From Burkholderia sp. WSM2232 (GTDB taxonomy: Bacteria > Pseudomonadota > Gammaproteobacteria > Burkholderiales > Burkholderiaceae), in assembly GCF_000472545.1 (NCBI RefSeq), contig NZ_AWZV01000029.1, positions 23,237 through 87,236 on the forward strand: 64,000 nucleotides of DNA, written 5' to 3'. The notes beneath the pieces were generated by a model. The model was not told the DNA's origin, ran no database searches, and saw only the letters and a list, made by a program, of their open reading frames with translations. Positions 54,886 through 63,845 of the stretch are shown here, piece by piece; positions within the stretch are counted from its first letter, which is position 1; every line of letters starts with the position of its first letter. The translations under genes and the position numbers were made by a program.

Positions 54886-56124
54886 TCAGCGCGAATCGCG
54901 ATGAATGTCGTGCGTGACGAAACCCGCGTCGTTATCCGGCATGGCAAGCCAGTCTGGCTGCGAAAGCGAATGACGGATGTCGTCAAGCCCGCTTTGCCAA
55001 TGCTCGCGCATTGTCGACAAACCAAACTGGAAGTCCTTGTAGTGCCCTTCGTACTCTTTATGCCGGTAGATGAGATGAATCACGTTGTAGCGCTTCGAGC
55101 ACGACAGATCTTCAGCGAGCCTGCACCAAGGGTCGTCGCGCTGCTCCTGGGAGACGCGGTCCAACACCTCGCGCAGCACACGCCGGAAGCGTTGCGAACG
55201 TTGCAGCATGTCGGTCACGAGACGGGTGCGGCTTGAGTACTGAATGTCTTTCATGCGCCCCTGCACGTCGGTGATGTTGTCGGGCACTGGCCCAATCGCG
55301 CTCCACAAATCGACCTGAAACGCGAGCGTGTCGCGCCGCGGCGTGGTTTGCACTACCTCGTAGAGCGGCGTGTTCGACATCAAGCCGCCGTCCCAATAGT
55401 ATTGCCCGTCAATCTCGACCGCCGCGAAACCTGGCGGCAATGCCCCAGAAGCCATGAAATGTTCGGGCCTCAGCGTGGTTTGCGTATTGTCGAAATAGGC
55501 GAAATTTCCTGTTCCGCAATTGACCGCGCCCACGGACACGCGCATTTCCCGCGAGTTGATGCGGTCGAAATCGCATAGCGTTTCCAGTGTGGCTTTCAGC
55601 GGTGCCGTGTCGTAGTAGCTGGCTGCCTGAGGCGGCCCTGACACGGTTGGCAGTGGCGGAGGGAAACGCGGCACGAAGAAGCCCTTCTGCCCCTCGACAA
55701 GCGCGCCGACAGCTTGAGCTGCCGTGAACGCTTTGCGCACCGCTTCGCTCGAGTTGAAGAACGCATGCTCGATAAACGCTGGCAGCGGCGGACCGAACGC
55801 CGGCTGACAGATGGTCTCCCAGAACTGCAGCAGCCGTTCAACCCGTTTTTCCGGCGGATTGCCCGCGATGATCGCGGTGTTCAACGCGCCAATGGAAATG
55901 CCTGCGAGCCAGTTGGGCTCGATGCCCGCCTCGTGAAGTCCCTGAAAAACGCCGGCCTGATAAGCACCAAGCGCACCCCCGCCCTGCAGCGTGAGCGCAA
56001 TGGTTTCGTAGCCCGGCAATTGAATGCGCGTGCGAGGTGCGGCGGCGGACGCCGCGCCGGCGCCCGCACCTTCCTGATTGCCGGGCGCACCGAGGCGCGC
56101 CTGCTTGGGCTTGGGTTGCGCCAT
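54886..56124 (-). CDS. Patatin-like phospholipase (DUF3734 type)
   Basis: 412 residues. Oxyanion hole GGGALGAYQAG, nucleophile GISIG (Ser), and catalytic DGG in YYWDGGLMSN make the patatin Ser-Asp dyad. The C-terminal HKEYEGHYKDFQFGLSTM belongs to DUF3734. It probably cleaves lipid esters, possibly PHB-linked. Ten bases after 3-hydroxybutyrate dehydrogenase, so likely an operon for PHB or lipid use. Confidence 0.88.
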   Translation of the reverse strand: MAQPKPKQARLGAPGNQEGAGAGAASAAAPRTRIQLPGYETIALTLQGGGALGAYQAGVFQGLHEAGIEPNWLAGISIGALNTAIIAGNPPEKRVERLLQFWETICQPAFGPPLPAFIEHAFFNSSEAVRKAFTAAQAVGALVEGQKGFFVPRFPPPLPTVSGPPQAASYYDTAPLKATLETLCDFDRINSREMRVSVGAVNCGTGNFAYFDNTQTTLRPEHFMASGALPPGFAAVEIDGQYYWDGGLMSNTPLYEVVQTTPRRDTLAFQVDLWSAIGPVPDNITDVQGRMKDIQYSSRTRLVTDMLQRSQRFRRVLREVLDRVSQEQRDDPWCRLAEDLSCSKRYNVIHLIYRHKEYEGHYKDFQFGLSTMREHWQSGLDDIRHSLSQPDWLAMPDNDAGFVTHDIHRDSR

Positions 56125-56134
56125 GCGCGCCTCC

Positions 56135-56932
56135 TTATTGCATGTACCAGCCGTGGCTCACAATGAAGGACTGGCCGGTGAGTGCGGCAGAGGGGAAAGT
56201 GGAGAGGAACAGCACGGTTTGAGCGACGTCTTCCACCGTGGTGAAGATACCGTCGACGGTGCCGCCCAGCATGACTCGCTTGACGACTTCTTCTTCGCTG
56301 ATATTGAGCTCCTTTGCCTGCTCCGGGATCTGCTTGTCGACCAGCGGAGTGCGCACGAAGCCGGGACACACGACATGCGAGCGCACATTGTGCTTCGCGC
56401 CTTCTTTGGCCAGCACGCGCGCAAGCCCGAGCAGCGCATGCTTGGCGGTCACGTAAGCGGACTTGAGCGGCGAGGCTTCGTGCGAGTGAACCGAGCCCAT
56501 GTAGATGACGATACCGCCGCGATCTTCCTTGTACATGTGCTTGAGCGCTGCCTTGGTGGTCAGAAAGGCGCCGTCCACGTGAATCGCCTGCATCTTCTTC
56601 CAGTCGGCAAACGAGTAGTTTTCGATCGGGTTGACAATCTGGATGCCCGCGTTGGAAATGAGAATGTCGACTGACCCGAGCTCTGCCGCTACCCTGTCGA
56701 TGCCCTGATTGACTGCATCTTCATTGGTGACGTCCATGGCGATGCCGATCGCCTTACCGCCGCCCTTCGTGATTTCTTCAGCGACGGCGTTGGCGCCCTC
56801 CTGGTTCAGGTCGGCGATCGCGACAGCCGCCCCAGCGGCCGAAAGGGTCAACGCAATCTGCTTGCCGATGCCGCTTGCGGCGCCGGTGACCACCGCGACC
56901 TTGCCATTCAGATTTGTGTTCAGTGACGACAT
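56135..56932 (-). CDS. bdhA: 3-Hydroxybutyrate dehydrogenase
   Basis: 265 residues, a classical SDR. GAASGIGK is the NAD site, NAG follows in LISNAGIQIVNP, and catalytic Ser-Tyr-Lys are seen in GSVHSHEAS and SAYVTAKH. The C-terminal end GQSFIVSHGWYMQ is typical for D-3-hydroxybutyrate dehydrogenases. It oxidises 3-hydroxybutyrate to acetoacetate, part of PHB use, together with the patatin gene. Confidence 0.93.
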   Translation of the reverse strand: MSSLNTNLNGKVAVVTGAASGIGKQIALTLSAAGAAVAIADLNQEGANAVAEEITKGGGKAIGIAMDVTNEDAVNQGIDRVAAELGSVDILISNAGIQIVNPIENYSFADWKKMQAIHVDGAFLTTKAALKHMYKEDRGGIVIYMGSVHSHEASPLKSAYVTAKHALLGLARVLAKEGAKHNVRSHVVCPGFVRTPLVDKQIPEQAKELNISEEEVVKRVMLGGTVDGIFTTVEDVAQTVLFLSTFPSAALTGQSFIVSHGWYMQ

Positions 56933-57175
56933 CCAGAACCTCCATGCAGTTGATGAGCAATGAGACCACGAGCCGCGCGTAGCGGGAAGTCAGCCGGATG
57001 GCATAGGCACGCATAGGCTGCGTCCTATACCGTTCGGCCGAATGTTGCACTGCGGCCAATGCTGCTATTGTGCATGAACCGTGTGCGGAGGGCCGTTAAA
57101 AAGCACGCCGGGCCCGATCTATTTACACTGGGCGTTCTGGCGGGATTCCGGTCGCTTCACTATCAGGAGAATTGC

Positions 57176-58147
57176 ATGAATTATCGGCGTCTAGGCCGCT
57201 CGGGCCTGCAAGTCAGCGAACTGTCCATCGGCTCGTGGGTCACGTACGGCAATCAGGTCGACCATCGCGCGGCGCGTGAATCGCTCGCCGCCGCGCGCGA
57301 CGCGGGTGTCAACTTCTTCGACAACGCCGAGGTCTACGCCGGCGGCAAATCTGAAGAAATCATGGGTCAGGCGCTCAAGGAACTGGCGTGGCCGCGCGTG
57401 AGCTACGTGGTGTCCACCAAATTTTTCTGGGGACTCGAGGAAGCGCCGAATCAGTATCACACGCTGAACCGCAAGTACCTGTTGAACGCGATCGATTCGT
57501 CGCTCAAACGTCTGCAGCTCGATTATGTCGATCTGGTGTTCTGTCATCGTCCCGACCCGAACACGCCTGTCGAGGAAACGGTATGGGCAATGAGCGACAT
57601 GATCACGCGCGGCAAGGCGTTGTACTGGGGCACGTCCGAATGGAGCGCTGACGAAATTCGAGCTGCATATGAGATTGCCGAACGTCACCATCTGCACAAG
57701 CCTGTAATGGAGCAGCCGCAATACAACCTCTTTCATCGCAAGCGCGTGGAGCAGGAATACAATCGTCTTTACGAGGACATCGGTCTCGGGCTGACTACTT
57801 GGAGTCCGCTGGCGTCCGGTCTTTTGACCGGCAAATATCGCAATGGCGTGCCAGCGGACAGCCGCGCGCAGTTGCAAGGTTATGACTGGTTGCGCAAACA
57901 GGTGACCGACGAAGGCAAGAACCACGTGGTCGGCAAGCTCGGCGAGGTAGCGGACGAACTGGGCTGCACGGTGGGCCAGCTCGCCATCGCCTGGATTCTG
58001 AAGAACCCGCATGTCAGCACAGTCATTACTGGCGCATCGCGCGTCGAGCAGATCGCCGAGAACATGAAGTCCGCCGAAGTCGCCGATAAGATTGCGCCGG
58101 AGCTCAAGGAGCGTATCGAAGGCATTATCGGCGACGCGCACGACTGA
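57176..58147 (+). CDS. Aldo-keto reductase, Kv-beta-like
   Basis: 323 residues from ATG 57176 with AGGAGA upstream. NADPH-dependent reductase fold: catalytic Asp/Tyr in FFDNAEVYAGGKSEEIMG, Lys in VVSTKFFWG, His in VFCHRPDPN. It is most like the voltage-gated potassium-channel beta-subunit/YghZ group, which reduce aldehydes such as methylglyoxal. Stands alone. Confidence 0.9.
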   Translation: MNYRRLGRSGLQVSELSIGSWVTYGNQVDHRAARESLAAARDAGVNFFDNAEVYAGGKSEEIMGQALKELAWPRVSYVVSTKFFWGLEEAPNQYHTLNRKYLLNAIDSSLKRLQLDYVDLVFCHRPDPNTPVEETVWAMSDMITRGKALYWGTSEWSADEIRAAYEIAERHHLHKPVMEQPQYNLFHRKRVEQEYNRLYEDIGLGLTTWSPLASGLLTGKYRNGVPADSRAQLQGYDWLRKQVTDEGKNHVVGKLGEVADELGCTVGQLAIAWILKNPHVSTVITGASRVEQIAENMKSAEVADKIAPELKERIEGIIGDAHD

Positions 58148-58310
58148 CGCCGCGCTGCGGCGCGCTGGTTTCGGCCAATGGAGGGATTGTGCTGGCAAGG
58201 GCGCGTGCACACTGGCGTGAAGATGACATCGCGGCGCTTGACCGTTCCGGCTCGCCCAGCGCCCAGCCTGGCTCGGCTTGCGGGCCGGTTCGGTTCAGCC
58301 CGGCCCGATG

Positions 58311-58380
58311 CGTCGGGTCACGTCGGGTCACGTCGGGTCACGTCGGGTCACGTCGGGTCACGTCGGGTCACGTCGGGTCA
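58311..58380. repeat. Seven perfect copies of a 10-bp repeat before rlmJ
   Basis: CGTCGGGTCA repeated seven times without a change, ending directly before TACAAT (58383-58388). The region from 58148 to 58495 contains no other gene. Such perfect simple repeats can change copy number. Placed 110 bases before rlmJ, they may influence its promoter spacing; that is inference. Confidence 0.92.
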
Positions 58381-58495
58381 CGTACAATACGCGACCGCGC
58401 TGCACAGCGGCAGTCGCTGCCGCGCTGCGGCCGAGTTACCTGCGCATCGCCCGTTCCAGCCAGGAACAGCACGCACTCTTTCAGCGTCTCCTCAT

Positions 58496-59341
58496 ATGCT
58501 CAGCTATCGCCACGCCTTTCATGCAGGCAATCACGCCGACGTTCTCAAACACGCGGTCGTGTTACAGCTATTGCGCTACCTCGGTCAGAAGGACAAAGCC
58601 TACTGGTATATCGACACACACGCCGGTGCAGGTGTCTACTCGCTGCAGGAAGGCTACGCGGTAAAGACCGGCGAATTCCAGACAGGCATCGCCAGGCTGT
58701 GGGAACGCAACGACCTGCCGCCGCTGTTCGCCGAATACGTCGACGAAGTCGCGGCACTAAACCCCGACGGCCAGTTACGCTTCTACCCCGGTTCGCCGTA
58801 TATCGCCTGGCGGCAAATGCGCGAGCAGGACCGGATGCGTTTGTTCGAACTGCACAGCACGGAAATCGACGTGCTGCGGCACAATTTCCGCGACGCGGGC
58901 CGTCGCGCAATGCTGTATGCGGGCGACGGCTTCGACGGCATTCTTACCTTGCTCCCGCCCGCGCCGCGCCGCGCATTGGTTTTGCTCGATCCGTCATACG
59001 AGGACAAGCGCGACTATGGACGCACGCTTCGTTGCGTCGAAGAAAGTCTGAAGCGTTTCCCGACCGGTACCTACGCGGTCTGGTATCCGCAGGTGAAGCG
59101 GCCAGAATCGCAACGCTTCCCCGAGCAGTTGAAAAAGCTGCAAGAGCGCAATTGGCTGCATGTCAGCCTGACCGTCAGCAATCCGCCGGCGGACGGTTTT
59201 GGCCTATTCGGCAGCGGCATGTTCATTCTTAATCCGCCGTACACGCTGCCGAAAATGCTTAAAGAGCAAATGCCGTGGATTGTGAAAGCGCTCGGCGAGG
59301 ACAAGGCCGCGCAGTTCAAGGTGGAATACCGCGGCGATTGA
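58496..59341 (+). CDS. rlmJ: 23S rRNA A2030 N6-methyltransferase
   Basis: 281 residues from ATG 58496. It starts with the family signature MLSYRHAFHAGNHADVLKH, SAM site YIDTHAGAGVYSL, and the LLDPSYEDKRDY catalytic region (DPPY-like). Methylates A2030 of 23S rRNA. Longer frames to the left run through the decamer repeat and are false. Confidence 0.95.
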   Translation: MLSYRHAFHAGNHADVLKHAVVLQLLRYLGQKDKAYWYIDTHAGAGVYSLQEGYAVKTGEFQTGIARLWERNDLPPLFAEYVDEVAALNPDGQLRFYPGSPYIAWRQMREQDRMRLFELHSTEIDVLRHNFRDAGRRAMLYAGDGFDGILTLLPPAPRRALVLLDPSYEDKRDYGRTLRCVEESLKRFPTGTYAVWYPQVKRPESQRFPEQLKKLQERNWLHVSLTVSNPPADGFGLFGSGMFILNPPYTLPKMLKEQMPWIVKALGEDKAAQFKVEYRGD

Positions 59342-59389
59342 AATTGCGCCAAAGACGCGCGCCGGGATAGGCGCGCCCTAATCGCACTG

Positions 59390-60430
59390 TTACTTGAGTT
59401 GCGCCGCGGCCTTGCGGGCGAAGTCGTTTGTGTAGGTTGCGTTCAGGTCGATCTTCTTCGGGTCGAGCCGGTTATCGAACGACGCCAACGCGCGCAGCGA
59501 AGTCGCCGGTCCGTCGGCGGGCATGAGGCCGTCGGGGGAGTAGGCGTCGCGCACGTTGTGGAAAGCCTCTACGAACAACGCGGAATCGTTGAGCAGATAC
59601 GCCGGCGGTACCATCTTCAGCAGGTCCGCATCGCTTGCGGTCTGCAACCAATGATCGGCACGCACGATCGCATTGGCGAGAGCCTGCGTTGTCTTCGGAT
59701 ATTTCTGGATGAAGCTCTCCGGAGCGTAGAGCGTGGCGGCCGGCATCATTCCGCCGAACACCTCCTGCGTGCCTTTGACCGTGCGTGTGTCCACGAGCAC
59801 CTTGATTGCACCGCTGCGCGTGAGCTTGGTCATCATCGGGTCCACGTTGGAGAGGGCGTCGATCTGTCCGTTGCCCACCGCCGCGAGTACCGTGGCGCCG
59901 CTGCCCACGCCGATCGCGGCGATATCGCTCCTCTGCACGCCCGCCTTGCGCAATGCGACCGTGAGAACCAGATCGGTCGACGAACCCGGCGCGCTCACGC
60001 CCACTTTGGCCCCTTTGAAATCCGCGAGCGTTTTTATCTTGTCGGCTCTCGACGTCAATACTGCGACCGCGATCTGCGGCGCGCGGCCCATCAACACGAA
60101 AGCCCGATACCGCTGGCCCTTGGCCTGCATGAAGAGCGTATGCTCGAACGCACCGGCGCCAATATCCGCGCTGCCGCCCACCACCGCCTCCAGCGCTTTG
60201 GAACCGCCTGCGAAATCTTCTAGCGTGACTTCGAGACCTTCATCCTTGAAATAGCCCAACTGTTGCGCCGTTAGCACGGGCAAATAGTAAAGCCCGGGCA
60301 AACCGCCGACGGCCATTGTCAACGTCGGCTTTTCAGGTGTGTCTTTCGCGAACGCCACGCCGTGCAGCACGGCAGCGGCGAAAAGCGCGGCGAAGGCGCC
60401 GGCGGCACGCCGCATCCAGTCAGAGAGCAT
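59390..60430 (-). CDS. ABC transporter substrate-binding protein, NitT/TauT type
   Basis: 346 residues, signal peptide ending AVAFA-like (GVAFAKD). The periplasmic binding-protein fold (GLPGLYYLPVLTAQQLGYFK, EDFAGGSKALEAVVGGSADI) is that of SsuA/TauA/ThiY relatives. No permease or ATPase gene lies next to it, so it is an orphan or partners elsewhere. Ligand unknown. Confidence 0.88.
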   Translation of the reverse strand: MLSDWMRRAAGAFAALFAAAVLHGVAFAKDTPEKPTLTMAVGGLPGLYYLPVLTAQQLGYFKDEGLEVTLEDFAGGSKALEAVVGGSADIGAGAFEHTLFMQAKGQRYRAFVLMGRAPQIAVAVLTSRADKIKTLADFKGAKVGVSAPGSSTDLVLTVALRKAGVQRSDIAAIGVGSGATVLAAVGNGQIDALSNVDPMMTKLTRSGAIKVLVDTRTVKGTQEVFGGMMPAATLYAPESFIQKYPKTTQALANAIVRADHWLQTASDADLLKMVPPAYLLNDSALFVEAFHNVRDAYSPDGLMPADGPATSLRALASFDNRLDPKKIDLNATYTNDFARKAAAQLK

Positions 60431-60652
60431 GGACGTCTCCTTTTCTTGTGTTTTCGTTCAATGCGGTGCCCGAGCCGCCTAGCTTAGGCCCGGCTTTGGG
60501 CGCGAGGAACCGCTCGACGATTGTCGTCTTTCGACTCGGGGCGCGCCATGCGCCCAAACCCGAATCGTCGGAAACCGCAGCGGGCACGGAAGGCCCGCTG
60601 CGCCAACATGCATTTGTGAGCGTTGGCCTATAGGTAGAGTCGTGCAGGTGCG

Positions 60653-60997
60653 CTATTGCCGGTGGTGCGGCGCAGGACCTGGCGGCGGCTGCCGCGGGAA
60701 CGCGGAGCCGCCGCCGGGCAGTTCGATGTAGGGAGCCACGACAATCGGCACCGATGAGTTCGGCGCGAGTTCGGCAGGTGAGGCAATGGGTTGCGCTTCG
60801 ACGATGGGCTGGCGCGAGAGTGGCGCGGTCTGCAGTACGGTGCCGCTCTGACCGTCGCTGATGCCGCTCTGAGTGTCGAGAATGACCGGCTTGCGGGTAT
60901 TGCTCGACGCGGCAAAAACGGTCGACGTGGCAAAGGTACCGAGCAAAAAAAAGGCAATGACGGCCGCCGGGCGTTTGAACGTGCGAATCGGAGACAT
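60653..60997 (-). CDS. Exported hypothetical protein, proline-rich tail
   Basis: 114 residues, signal peptide (AAVIAFFLLGTFATSTVFA) followed by a short polar and Pro-rich part ending PPPGPAPHHRQ. No domain is recognised. Codon use fits the genome. Confidence 0.6.
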   Translation of the reverse strand: MSPIRTFKRPAAVIAFFLLGTFATSTVFAASSNTRKPVILDTQSGISDGQSGTVLQTAPLSRQPIVEAQPIASPAELAPNSSVPIVVAPYIELPGGGSAFPRQPPPGPAPHHRQ

Positions 60998-61149
60998 GAG
61001 CGGACCGGTTAAGTCGAAAAGCCGCGTTGCGCGGACAACGCTTTACATTACCGCGACAAACGTCCGGAAGCTAGTCGATCTTCGCCAACTCCAGTGTCTC
61101 CACGCCCTGCCGCGCATAGACGGCGAACAGCCGGCGTCCAGATGTGACG

Positions 61150-61170
61150 AAGCCCCGCAATACGGGGCTT
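61150..61170 (-). terminator. Terminator-like hairpin after the DUF3563 gene
   Basis: AAGCCCCG, a five-base loop and CGGGGCTT. It lies between the minus-strand DUF3563 gene and the exported hypothetical. Confidence 0.6.
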
Positions 61171-61237
61171 TGCAACGAACAACTAGTCACAGCGACGGGG
61201 CCGCACCGGCCACGGGGCCTGCCCGGCTGTTTGAAAC

Positions 61238-61384
61238 TTAGAGCGAGTAGCCGTTGGTTTCGAGCGAGCGGATACGCTGTTCCAGCTGGACGATGTCGGA
61301 CGACGATGCCAGATAGGCTTCACGGCGGTCGCGCTCCGCGGTTTCAAACCAGGTGCTCAGCTTTTCGATGAGGTATGCAAACAT
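61238..61384 (-). CDS. DUF3563 small protein
   Basis: 48 residues: MFAYLIEKLSTWFETAERDR, then REAYLASSSDIVQLEQRIR and ending NGYSL. This is the DUF3563 pattern, abundant in Burkholderiaceae, of unknown role. GGAGAACGTC precedes the ATG. The gene is too short for many gene callers. Confidence 0.85.
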   Translation of the reverse strand: MFAYLIEKLSTWFETAERDRREAYLASSSDIVQLEQRIRSLETNGYSL

Positions 61385-61670
61385 GACGTTCTCCAAGGAT
61401 CAAATGAATCCCCGGTGGACCTAGCATCAGGGATTTCCCGTAAAAGGGTTAACCCGAATTATAGGCCGATGGTGCAACCGCGCTAGTGAAATGCTCGCAT
61501 GATGTGCATTCCGGTTTGGAATGATGCACAGAATCAGTGCGTTGAAACGATTGATTTCATTGCCGTTGTCAGCTCGCCCTCGTTCGATTCCACGGCCCGC
61601 CCCCGCGTCTTGCACAATCTAGGTGCGTCGCGCGGGTTGCACCCGACGCCTTCGGTCGGTGCCCTGCATT

Positions 61671-62108
61671 TCACGAGGAGAAGAGTCCTTGGCCCCTGCT
61701 GCCTTCTCCTGTCACTAGCTCCACGTCGGCGAGTCGTTCGATGATGGGACACTCGGGGCGATCGTCGCCGTGACAATGGGTAGCCAGATGGGCCAATGTG
61801 TCTCGCATTTCGGTAAGCTCGGCGATGCGCCGATCAAGGTCGGCAACGTGATCCAGCGCGATCGCCTTTACTTCGGCGCTCGCGCGCGTGCGGTCATGCC
61901 AGAGCGCCAGCAGCCGCCTGATATCTTCCACGAGGAAACCGAGTCGGCGCGCCTGACGGATAAAGCGCAATGAATGGACCTCCTGCTGGCCGTAGACCCG
62001 ATAGCCGGCGCTCGTGCGGCCTTTCGCCGTGAGCAGTCCGACACTTTCGTAGTAGCGAATCATCTTCGCCGTGACGCCCGACGCGCGGGCCGCTTCACCA
62101 ATGTTCAT
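61671..62108 (-). CDS. MerR-family copper-responsive regulator, CueR-like
   Basis: 145 residues from ATG 62108 (AGGAGG upstream). MerR helix-turn-helix NIGEAARASGVTAKMIRYYE, then dimer helix and a metal loop with CHGDDRPEC, giving the two Cys of CueR-like Cu(I) sensors. It is divergent from a CopZ-like gene, with a palindrome in the spacer. Gold or silver could also be sensed. Confidence 0.88.
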   Translation of the reverse strand: MNIGEAARASGVTAKMIRYYESVGLLTAKGRTSAGYRVYGQQEVHSLRFIRQARRLGFLVEDIRRLLALWHDRTRASAEVKAIALDHVADLDRRIAELTEMRDTLAHLATHCHGDDRPECPIIERLADVELVTGEGSRGQGLFSS

Positions 62109-62139
62109 GACCGTGTCCTCCTGATTGAGTCGATCGTAC

Positions 62140-62160
62140 ACCTTCCCATGATGGGAAGGT
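62140..62160 (+). promoter_or_regulatory. CueR-type operator
   Basis: ACCTTCCC, five bases, GGGAAGGT: a perfect inverted repeat of the CueR operator form, between the regulator and the CopZ-like gene. Long spacer promoters of this type are activated by DNA distortion. Confidence 0.85.
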
Positions 62161-62229
62161 CAGCCACTTAAATTCCGCTCCTGCAGGCATAATTCAACTC
62201 TGCAGCGGTCATTTCTAAAGGCAATTCCG

Positions 62230-62493
62230 ATGAAGACTGAATTTCAGGTTGAGGGTATGAGCTGCCAGCATTGCGTGGCGGCAGTCACGAACGCCATCCG
62301 CGAGCATGACGAAGCGGCGCATGTTCAGGTCGATCTCGAGGCGGGCCGGGTCGCGGCGGAATCAACACAAGCGGTCGACGTATTGACGGCCGCTATCGAG
62401 GACGCCGGCTATACCGTCAAGGACGTGCTTCGACAGGCGTCGGCCGATGCAGGCGCCGCCAGCGGCGGTCCCTCTGGCGGCGTGGCGCGTTAG
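62230..62493 (+). CDS. CopZ-like heavy-metal-associated protein
   Basis: 87 residues. The metal site GMSCQHCVAAV (CXXC) lies in an HMA fold of about 65 residues, followed by a Gly/Ala/Ser tail. Cytoplasmic copper chaperone, expected to hand Cu(I) to a P-type ATPase encoded elsewhere. It is controlled by the divergent CueR-like gene. Confidence 0.92.
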   Translation: MKTEFQVEGMSCQHCVAAVTNAIREHDEAAHVQVDLEAGRVAAESTQAVDVLTAAIEDAGYTVKDVLRQASADAGAASGGPSGGVAR

Positions 62494-62505
62494 GCGGACC
62501 CGATC

Positions 62506-63429
62506 ATGTTCAAGGTCGCCGTAATAGGAGCTTCGGGTCTGCTCGGTCGCGCTGTTATGAGCGAACTGGCCAGGCAGCCGGCCTGGCAGGTCGTGGGCAC
62601 AGCGTTCACACGCCCCGCGCCGAACACTGTGGCGCTCGATGTGCGCGATTCGCGGGCGGTCGAGCAGTTTGTCGAACGAGAAGCGCCTGATGCGCTGGTG
62701 ATTGCCGCTGCAGAGCGTCGGCCGGATGTGTGCGAGCGTCACCCTGAACTGGCCCGCGCGCTTAATGTGGATGCTGTGCGCGCAATCGCAGCTGCCGCAC
62801 ATCGTCGCGGCGCATGGACGCTGTCCATTTCCACCGATTACGTGTTCGACGGCACTCGCCCGCCCTATGGGCCAGACGCCCAGCCGGCGCCGCTCAATGC
62901 ATATGGGCGCAGCAAACTGGAAGGCGAGCGGGCGTTGGCCGACGCGACCGACTTCGGCTGCGTGCTGCGCTTGCCGCTGCTATATGGGCCTATTGTCGAT
63001 TGGGCGGAATCTGCCGTAACGAGCCTCGTGCCGGCGATCGCCGCGTCGGCCGGGGCGCAAGGCAAAGCCGCTCACATGGACGCATGGGCGATTCGATATC
63101 CGACCTTCACGCCGGACGTTGCGTTCGTGATTCGACAAATGCTCGAGCGACATGTCGAGGGCAACGCGATTCGCGGCATCGTGCATTGGTCGGGCGACGA
63201 ACCGATGACCAAGTACGAGATAGCGGTGCGCCTTGCCGAAGCGCTGGATCTCGACGCGCGACTCATCCCGCAACCTGCCCCGACCGATGCGACGCCTCGC
63301 CCGCACAATTGCCACCTTGCGTCCGAACGGCTGGAGCAGCTTGGCATTGGCCGACGCACGACGTTCAATACGGGGAGTCGCCAGGTGTTAACCGCCTTTC
63401 CATGGCGCGGCGAGATGCGCGTCGATTAA
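62506..63429 (+). CDS. RfbD-like NAD(P)-dependent reductase (SDR)
   Basis: 307 residues, 12 bases after the CopZ-like gene. N-terminal GASGLLGRAVM nucleotide fold, STDYVFDGTRPPYG and YGRSKLEGE, which supply the Tyr-X3-Lys pair of dTDP-4-dehydrorhamnose reductase-like or MAT2B-like proteins. No other dTDP-rhamnose genes are near, so the true substrate is uncertain. Confidence 0.85.
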   Translation: MFKVAVIGASGLLGRAVMSELARQPAWQVVGTAFTRPAPNTVALDVRDSRAVEQFVEREAPDALVIAAAERRPDVCERHPELARALNVDAVRAIAAAAHRRGAWTLSISTDYVFDGTRPPYGPDAQPAPLNAYGRSKLEGERALADATDFGCVLRLPLLYGPIVDWAESAVTSLVPAIAASAGAQGKAAHMDAWAIRYPTFTPDVAFVIRQMLERHVEGNAIRGIVHWSGDEPMTKYEIAVRLAEALDLDARLIPQPAPTDATPRPHNCHLASERLEQLGIGRRTTFNTGSRQVLTAFPWRGEMRVD

Positions 63430-63684
63430 GTGCGCGGATACGCGATTTGTTTTACCGCTTCCACTGACGAGACAGTCGATTCGACGGTGCGGTTGAGTTT
63501 TTATTCTTTGATATGCGCTGACCGCCCAGTAGATCGCGCCCAATAGCACTGATGGCGATTGCCCGCGCATCAGGAGCCCATTGAAAAATGCAGGCGCGAA
63601 CTGATGAGCATCTCCCGATGCGGTGACGGTGTGGGCCGTGTTGCGGACGTTTTCCAGCCGCGTAATTTTTCTACCGCGTAAACG
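63430..63684. other. Intergenic region before the rRNA terminator
   Basis: No supported gene; an open frame on the minus strand runs through the rRNA terminator and is spurious. Confidence 0.45.
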
Positions 63685-63718
63685 CCGCAACCCCACCTTT
63701 GCGGGGTGGGGTTGCGGT
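63685..63718 (-). terminator. rRNA operon terminator
   Basis: CCGCAACCCCACC, a CCGCAAA loop and GGTGGGGTTGCGG on the minus strand, 13 bases after the 5S gene. Confidence 0.8.
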
Positions 63719-63730
63719 CACTGCTGGGGA

Positions 63731-63845
63731 GCCTGACGATTACCTACTTTCACACGGGTAATCCGCACTATCATCGGCGTGGAGTCGTTTCACGGTCCTG
63801 TTCGGGATGGGAAGGGGTGGGACCGACTCGCTATGGTCATCAGGC
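63731..63845 (-). rRNA. rrf: 5S ribosomal RNA
   Basis: On the minus strand it begins GCCTGATGACCATAGCGAG, holds the conserved CCCATCCCGAACAG, and closes with AGTAGGTAATCGTCAGGC; the ends pair. About 115 bases. It is the last gene of an rRNA operon that enters from the right edge. Confidence 0.95.

Noticed and set aside
58311..58380. CRISPR array
   Set aside because: The units are 10 bases and directly adjacent, without spacers; no cas genes in the window.
63388..63696. 102-codon minus-strand frame near the rRNA operon
   Set aside because: It begins inside the rRNA terminator and overlaps the end of the SDR gene; no ribosome site.
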